64,000 nt of DNA. Origin: Vicia villosa (lineage: Eukaryota; Streptophyta; Magnoliopsida; Fabales; Fabaceae). Below, piece after piece: positions 57,768-64,000 of the stretch. The position numbers and the translations under genes were made by a program. Each line of letters starts with the position of its first letter. Positions within the stretch are counted from its first letter, which is position 1. Below the pieces are notes generated by a model, which saw nothing but the letters and a program-made list of their open reading frames with translations, had not been told where the DNA came from and ran no database searches. The DNA lies in contig NC_081186.1 in NCBI RefSeq assembly GCF_029867415.1, positions 111,575,213 to 111,639,212 of the forward strand, given 5' to 3'.

Positions 57768-58175
57768 TTAAACCAGAAAGCCCCTAGGAGAAATTACAAC
57801 AGAAGCAACATCAGGAGGCTCAGCAAGCCAAGACTTTGAACCAAGCATCCTACCCAAACCAACAAGTTTATGGGCATCTGCAATACATTCTCGATTAACA
57901 TACATAACAGAACCAAATTTAAAACTATCAAGTAAAAGACGGATATCGCAAGCTAAGAATTCCAACGCCGCCACTCTCGCGACCGAATTAATATTGTCAA
58001 CCACTGTTAGTGCATCAGATTGAACCAGTATCTTCTCCAAGTGAATACTCTTGGCAACTTGCAAACTCCATTTAATTGCCAACATCTCAGCCATGGCCGG
58101 TTCGACAAAAATGTGCTCCTTGCGACACGCAGCATAAATAAATTCAGAGTTCCAATTTTTTACAGTGCCAAAAAC
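57768..58175 (-). pseudogene. RNase H-like domain, LINE-derived
   Basis: The minus-strand frame contains EPAMAEMLAIKWSLQVAKSI, then LVQSDALTVVDNIN and a VNREC-ADAHKLVGLG end. That is the RNase H (RVT_3) domain found at the C-terminus of plant LINE polyproteins and in stand-alone relics, where Glu of AEMLA and Asp of QSDAL correspond to catalytic acids. The frame is open for about 108 codons from 58094 and readable upstream to about 58175, where its N-terminal strand is missing. It is probably a truncated LINE 3' end rather than a gene. Confidence 0.65.
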
Positions 58176-58690
58176 AAACGTTTATTTACAACTACTTTAT
58201 CTATTTTTATATAATAGACGGTACTCCATTGTCTTTTCTTCGCTATGTTCGAATTTGAATCCTCTACCATTATGAAATTACACCATTCTTATATTTAGTG
58301 TATTTTGGAGGCTATTTTTGTTATTTCACCATTCAATTTTATTTCTTTCCAAATTCTTTATAGGAGTCATATGGGATTGCAGAAGATCCATGTTCCTATC
58401 TTCATTTGCATTATCATGCATCGTTTATGCAATGTTCCTTATAACGAGTTCCAATACTTTTTTCAGCATGCATCAAACACTTTTCCATGTTGGACTATGC
58501 ATAATCAATAAAAACATCATTTAAGCTGCATATCATTATTCTGGTTTTGATACTTACATCCTACATGGAAAATTCAAATGCATAATATTCATTCGTATTC
58601 ATACAACTTGTAATGTTGTTACTTAAAATCTTATAATCAATAATATTAACCATGCATATTTCTTCCCTCATGCATATTCAAACTTAAAAA
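58176..58690. other. Intergenic, no gene
   Basis: Nothing is recognised. Confidence 0.35.
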
Positions 58691-58699
58691 GGGATGTGA

Positions 58700-59104
58700 T
58701 TAAATAACCCGAATTACGTGTGAAAATGTTGGGTGAGTGCTCCAAGTAGAGCAGGTCACCTAAAGCCCTTAGCAGAGCGCCCAATCAGGTATGGATTCGA
58801 TCGCCCCAACTAAAATCCATGACTTTATCATCTATCACACGTGGCCTACAATGTGTACATGGAAAAACAATCTCCTTTACAATTTAGGGGAGAACGAGTC
58901 TTACTCTACTCCCATGTTTCAGTTCATGAACTTGGGGAAACAACTGTCTAACTTTTTAGTACATACCCAATGAATATTCTCTTAGTACCCCGATCCTAGA
59001 ATTAGAAAATATATCCATTAGTTCTTGAGAGAAAATGCACGGAGTCTCTCACAATTCCTTATTGAGTAAACTCTTTCAAATATTATACATTTAACAAGTA
59101 TAAT
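58700..59104 (+). mobile_element. Ty3/gypsy LTR 3' part with primer-binding site
   Basis: The sequence ends ...acaagtata and is followed by attggcgcccttcgtgagacc (about 59101-59121), the 'TTGGCGCC' primer-binding-site type of legume gypsy elements. The LTR left end is not defined. The gypsy gag remnant follows in the expected position. Confidence 0.55.
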
Positions 59105-59379
59105 TGGCGCCCTTCGTGAGACCCTAGTAAAACCAACATAAATCACACCTACGTTCTCATAGTAGAAATGTCGGGTGTAGCAACTCCGACAATGATCACC
59201 AAACCATAGTAGAAATGCAAGTTGTTACGGGAGAATTATGCCGCCTCAAACACGCTTTCAAGACAACGTTGTCAAACTTTAGCATCGACAATAGGAGGTC
59301 GACCTTCTAAAGGAAATCAAAGTCCTGGACTCCTAACCTCTTTCTGATAAAACTTGAGGAGCTTCGTGTTGGAAAATTT

Positions 59380-60300
59380 CAACCCCCCTCATTTAGATGG
59401 AAGGAGCAACCTTCATGAGCATGTCGTCTCCATCAACATCCATATGACTATCATTAGAGTCACTTATTTCTTGAAGTTCAATATACTCTCTGGCACCTTC
59501 AACGATGCCATTTGAGGTGGTACATGAACTTACCACACTTGTCAGTGACTAGTTACCATGATCTTATGAAGAAACTAATCCACTGATTCTTGACGAGCAA
59601 GCACAGAAAGGTATCAACCACAAGCATGTTCAACATCCACCAAGGGTCCTCTGAGTCTTTAAGGGAATATCTCACCCATTTTAACGAAGCAATAGTCAAA
59701 GTCATACACCCGAACTAATAGATGTTCGTAGGATCATTCTAGAATGATTTTACGAGCCTTGCATTTTAATGTTTCGTTTCCATGGAGGAAATCATGGCGT
59801 AAGCCAAATTCTATATCAAGGGTGATGTGAGTATTACAGAGAAAAAAATTCTAGGGATTCTAAGGAAAGAACATTCGACACTCCTAACATATCACATTAG
59901 AAACACATGATTTATTACACCTCATCCGTGAAAGATTGAGAGACTTTCAAGCGCAATTGAAGACCCACCGAAAATGACACACCATTAAACAATTTCTAAA
60001 ACTAATATGGCATAAATTCTTCCACACTTATGATATTCCCTGCCACCTATCCCAAGTCTGACATTATAGGGGATGAACTTAGTAGATAGTGAAAATATCA
60101 TAAGGTGAAGGTTCATCACACAATGGATTCCTACCATCTAAATAAAGAGATCGAGCGACTCATTCAAGAGAGACATCTCAAGAAGTACGTCTGAGGCAGT
60201 TCCTGCCAATCGAGAGGCGACTATGAATCTCAAGGGAGAGATCCACCTAGAAGCCCCAGATCCAGAAAAGGCAATGAATTAGGGGGAAAGGTCAAAGACA
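59380..60300 (+). pseudogene. Ty3/gypsy gag remnant
   Basis: Several frames encode, in order, pieces of a gypsy retrotransposon gag: a wYMNLPHLSVTSYHDLM block, then MFNIHQGSSESLREYLTHFNEAIVKV and an M-VGSF-NDF segment. Stops and frameshifts interrupt it throughout. No protease or polymerase domain follows before 60764. Confidence 0.7.
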
Positions 60301-60764
60301 AACCAATCCACCACACCATAAATACCATAGCTAAAGGGTTTGTCAGAGGTGTAGAACCGAACTCGTCCCACAGTCAATGTTTTTGTTGAATAAGGCGAGG
60401 CCTTTAAGCCCTCCATTTATACGAACCTTTTTCGAGATAAGTTTTAATTTAATGGGGTAGCACTTTCCCCCTTTAAGGTAATTGTTTTCTAGACCTTCAT
60501 TGAAGCATCGTTTCCTCCTATAAAGCAATTGTATGTTGACCTTCATTGAAGAATCATTTTCCACAAATAAGACAATTAGGAATAGCAAAACAATCTATAC
60601 TCATGGGTATTCGCTGATAAAACATGTCACTGATATCAGTTTGATGGATTTTTGGGTATCTACAAATAAAATTAATGGATTTTTAATTATATGTTAGTTC
60701 ACAGGTATGTATATAGATTTGATGGTACACGTACCTATGGATATATGTATTCACAACCCTTAAA
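60301..60764. other. Intergenic, no gene
   Basis: An inverted-repeat-like 'cttcattgaag' occurs at about 60497 and 60541. No gene is recognised. Confidence 0.35.
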
Positions 60765-61055
60765 GACTTGTATTTGTTCTTAAATTTATTTACATCCTCT
60801 ATTGAGTGATATTTGTAATCACAAACACTTAAATTTCATTTGATTTTATTTTTTTAAAGGGCTAAGTTGTAGCCATATTCTTTTAAGAAGACACAAAGAT
60901 ACCATGTTAGAGTTAATTCTTTGTGGTTGAGAAATGTAAGACATAAGTTAGTTGGACTAGAAGACACCTTAGTGAAGTTGTAACCAATTTTATTATAGTA
61001 AAAATACCTCAAATGTGAGAGGGCTGGACGTTGCTCCACCTTATAGTGTGAACCA

Positions 61056-61057
<2 letters not shown>

Positions 61058-61141
<84 letters not shown>
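61058..61141. repeat. (AT)n microsatellite within the left LTR
   Basis: About 41 AT units inside the left LTR. The right LTR has only a short tatatata at the same position. Confidence 0.95.
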
Positions 61142-61144
<3 letters not shown>

Positions 61145-61329
61145 TAAATATTTCTGTTTGAATTGGTTTTTATTTTAAACATTCATACTTTTGTAAACTC
61201 CAACACAATTCAAATCCCTAATTTCATGCGTTTTTCTTATCTTCAATTGGCATTAGAGCTTAAATCTTTTACTTGAACACTTAATCGTATAAGAGTAAAG
61301 ATTTTTGAGAAAAATAATTTCTGAACATT

Positions 61330-61860
61330 GAAATGCCTATGTTTAAGGGAGTAGCACTTCATACTCAATCAAACCTCCATTGTTTGTTGGTGAAATATTT
61401 TACTATTCAAAATATGAAGTTTTTTAGTTTCTTCATATCCAAGATTTAGAACTTTGCGATTTGGTATTGAAAGGTTACATAATACCTACAAATGTTGAGG
61501 CAAAATTATTAGAAATTTCAAATATGGATCTGCAGAAAAAGACAATCGAGACACATCACAAGGTCATAAATTTTCTCATAAATGTTAAGGTAGTACGAAC
61601 TAATCAAAATGGAAGATGATGAAGACATGAAAAACATGTTATCTAGATTTCAAAATTTATCTTTGTATTTAAGGATTTCAATAAAATCTACATTAATGTT
61701 GATCATGTGAAAAAAATCCTCAAGAGTCTTCCAAAGAAATGAAGAGAAAAGAGGCCTGCCATTCAAGAGGAAAAAAAAAAAACTTAAATGTCTTAGATTT
61801 TGAAGATCTCGTCAACTTCCTCTAGAGCAATGAGATTGAATTCAACGAAGATGAACCCTA
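61330..61860 (+). pseudogene. copia gag remnant of the truncated element
   Basis: Readable segments are KPPLFVGEIFYYSKYEVF, LKGYIIPTNVEAKLLEIS, VDHVKKILKSLPKK and PAIQEE...LNVLDFEDLV, the copia gag (DUF4219 and UBN2) pattern. The frame is broken by several stops. Confidence 0.7.
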
Positions 61861-62289
61861 AAGAAATCCAAAATTTAATGATTAAATATTTGGGTTTAGC
61901 ATCTGTTAAAGGGTTGAGCTTATGCCTTGACTTATGGTTAATGCTTTCAATGTTATTCTCTATTCAATTCGCTGCTACTTAGGCAACACTTTGAACCTCT
62001 TCATAGAATACTAAGTTGTTATTCTCTTTATCCTTTGATGACCAATTAGTGAATGTTTCAAAGTTTAAGAATAACTTTGATGATTCCTCCCTAATACAAT
62101 TAATTTATATTTGAGAGACAACTAACAATAGTTTCCAATAAACAAGTAATGCAATACATCACAACACGTCATATCCTAACATTCAACTATGAATACAATA
62201 TGTGAAATTACCATATTATATTCTATAATACAATGGACCATAACGAGTCCTATCCTATCTTATTAAACTTTTAAATCAAAGAAGCTATA

Positions 62290-62400
62290 TTTTTTTTGGT
62301 GTTAACCGATCGGTATCCGCGGAGAAAGGGGTCCCACGTGACTAATCTAGACCCGGATTCGGAGGCGACGACACCGTGGCCCCAGGGCGTTTTTGACTCC
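62290..62400. other. GC-rich segment inside the truncated element
   Basis: A 110-bp stretch with 'ccgatcggtatccgcggag' and 'ggcgacgacaccgtggcccc' stands out sharply from A+T-rich neighbours. It has no counterpart elsewhere in the window. It may be a fragment of another dispersed repeat. Confidence 0.35.
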
Positions 62401-63050
62401 AGCCATATTTATTCTCAAATTTTTTATAAAATATTGAACTAGACTTAACTAGCACAATACTCTCCAGAGAATCAACTTTGAGAAAGAAAAAAAAAAATTT
62501 CTCAAGAATGATTATCTAGAAAAAAACTCTACAATAATCAATAAGAAAGAAATTAAGAATCTACTAAAAGTATTAATTTTTTTTTATTGTATACGCATTT
62601 TCTATTAAAAATTTAAAGACTTGTATTTATACTTAAATTTATTTATATCCTTTATTGAGTGAGATTTTTAAACACACACATTTATATTTAATTTGATTGT
62701 ATTTTCTTAAAAGACTTTGTTGTAGTTAGATTCTTTGAGAAAAGAAAGTGACTAAGCTGTAGTAAATTCTTTGTGTTTGAAAAATCTAAGGTATAAGTCA
62801 CTTGGAACACTTAAGTGAAATTATAATAATTTAATTATAGTAAAAATTTCTCAAAATATAAAGAGACTTGACGTAAAACTAACTTGTAGGGTGAACTATA
62901 TGATAAGTTTTCTCCACCTATATATACTTTCTTGTCTCTTTACATTTAACATTTAATTTTGAAAATTGATTTTTATCTTAATCATTAAAAAAAACATTTT
63001 TAAACTCCAAGACAATTTAAATCCTCAATTTCTTATCTTTTCTCATCTCT

Positions 63051-63564
63051 AAATATATATTTTAATGAAATAAACTTATACAAAAATAGAATTTGTTTCA
63101 TATTATAAGTCAAATTATTATTTTCTAACCAAAAGTTTAAAATGACAAAATTCTTGATATAATTCATATAACATGTTTTTTTTAATAAATTTCAATTATT
63201 GATATGTGGGGGTATATGATTTTTTTATTAAATATTTTTAATTTTTTTAAAGTAAATATAATTTTGGTGATTTGTTATTTGTGGAGGTACAAGTATAATT
63301 GAGGGTGTTAGAAGTAAAATTCTCTAAGATTATTCCATTACTTGGGCTAGGCCCTTCTGTCAAAGGATCTGTTTTTTTCTCTTACAAAACAACCCATTTA
63401 ATAGAAACTACAAATTTCAAGATAAGAAGGATTATAACACTAAAATTTAGATTATTACTAAAATTTAATGACTAATAGCAAAGTTCTTATATTATTAGAA
63501 GTCATGTATTACAATAATGAAAGCAAGAATGAAGATTAATGTAAAATAATTATACCTTCATATC
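63051..63564. other. A+T-rich 3' flank, no gene
   Basis: Nothing is recognised. It includes the probable 3' flank of the minus-strand ORF. Confidence 0.4.
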
Positions 63565-63948
63565 TCATTTCCTTGTTCTTCTTCTTTCTCCTTTCTTCAC
63601 AATCCTTCTCTTCATTATCTTCCACAAAAATTTCTTAAAGCTTGTGACCCAAATAAACTCTTTAGTTTTCTCTAATGATCCAACATTATTTCCCTTCACA
63701 TGGATCACATCCTCATAATTGTGCACAAGTCTTGTATTTTTCAACTTTGATCCATGGTGAGATGGAAATGACATTAGGTTCATGTTGATTTGATGATCAA
63801 GAGAGACCAATTCATATGAATCATATAAAGGACTTCCACAATCCCACATTGCCATTGCTTTTTCTTCTTCTTTCTCATCAAAATTTCCCTTCATTGCTTC
63901 TTGCTCATCTTTTTCAAATTCTTTTCCACTCATGTTTGATGTTTTCAT
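63565..63948 (-). CDS. Unidentified 127-aa protein
   Basis: An intact single-exon ORF of 127 aa begins ATG at 63948. A second ATG lies five codons later. The N-terminus is acidic and Lys/Glu-rich. Residues about 34-60 (MWDCGSPLYDSYELVSLDHQ) read like a conserved core of a plant-specific small protein family, which I recall only vaguely and cannot name. The C-terminal third is strongly basic (KKFLWKIMKRR..KKGERRR), suggesting nuclear or nucleic-acid or membrane-surface contact, but no domain is assigned. Only about 50 bases of upstream sequence are in the window, so the promoter is not visible. Confidence 0.6.
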   Translation of the reverse strand: MKTSNMSGKEFEKDEQEAMKGNFDEKEEEKAMAMWDCGSPLYDSYELVSLDHQINMNLMSFPSHHGSKLKNTRLVHNYEDVIHVKGNNVGSLEKTKEFIWVTSFKKFLWKIMKRRIVKKGERRRTRK

Positions 63949-64000
63949 CTCAATTTTTATTATATTGAGCTCCTTATTGGCTTGGACGGAGCTTCCTATA

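Larger units (their letters stand above)
60765..63050 (+). mobile_element. Truncated copia retrotransposon with both LTRs
   Basis: Two direct repeats (about 60765-61245 and 62606-63045) align throughout despite much divergence, for instance 'aaagacttgtattt', 'tttatttacatcctctattgagtg' and 'aaactcca-gacaattcaaatcc'. Between them are a primer-binding-like ttggcattagagctt (about 61247-61261), a gag remnant and then non-retroviral sequence, so protease to RNase H are deleted. Divergence between LTRs suggests an old insertion. Confidence 0.7.

Noticed and set aside
58305..58524. Two overlapping 68-codon frames
   Set aside because: Hydrophobic frames from T-rich DNA, mutually overlapping, with no motif or splice context.

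Overview
This window is nuclear DNA of a flowering plant, most likely a legume (Fabaceae). The genes are split by GT-AG introns in long A+T-rich stretches, and the protein families are plant ones: a UGT72B-like glucosyltransferase, a trichome-birefringence-like acetyltransferase and an EDR4-like zinc-ribbon protein. Most of the DNA is transposable-element debris. The legume placement is inference from the general look of the repeats. No bacterial, phage or CRISPR feature is present.

Host genes: (1) an intronless UDP-glucosyltransferase at 10931-12346 (+), with a decayed relative at 15240-15597 (-); (2) a short two-span membrane-protein ORF at 15972-16226 (-) of unknown function; (3) a 51-residue membrane protein in two exons, 20604-21558 (+); (4) a three-exon TBL/PC-esterase gene, 22053-24223 (-), 444 aa; (5) a five-exon EDR4-like gene, 39904-43388 (-), 906 aa, whose last exon is hidden because the intron donor GTAAGT supplies an apparent stop; (6) an unidentified 127-aa ORF, 63565-63948 (-).

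Mobile DNA, left to right. A 5.2-kb Mutator-like element (1412-6589) has ~207-bp inverted repeats and a 9-bp target duplication. It carries two convergent genes: a broken mudrA-like transposase and an intact small protein with a GRF zinc finger, coiled coil and membrane anchor. It appears nested in an A+T-rich Helitron whose 3' hairpin/CTAG end is at 9859-9888. Between there and 20 kb lie a long foldback element just upstream of the UGT, a Tourist-like MITE (13534-14010) and a solo LTR (18024-19091). From 24.8 to 35.9 kb a composite of LINE 3' end plus reversed copia element is present twice in tandem, the second copy internally deleted. Next come a higher-GC possible organellar insert (about 35.96-36.37 kb) and a MAIN-like (plant mobile domain) remnant.

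The right third (44-63 kb) is a graveyard of copia and gypsy pieces. It includes an antisense 5S-rRNA-like segment (46.09-46.20 kb), a Helitron-type insert flanked by identical 469-bp direct repeats (48161-51170), a cluster of palindromes recalling CACTA subterminal repeats (54.4-55.7 kb), an RNase H remnant, gypsy gag and integrase remnants, and a truncated copia element with both LTRs (60.76-63.05 kb).

The host genes show no operon-like or pathway link to one another. The most unusual items are the MULE gene pair with its precise lesions and the Helitron-type insert with its exact 469-bp flanking duplication. All calls come from reading the sequence; no database search was run.
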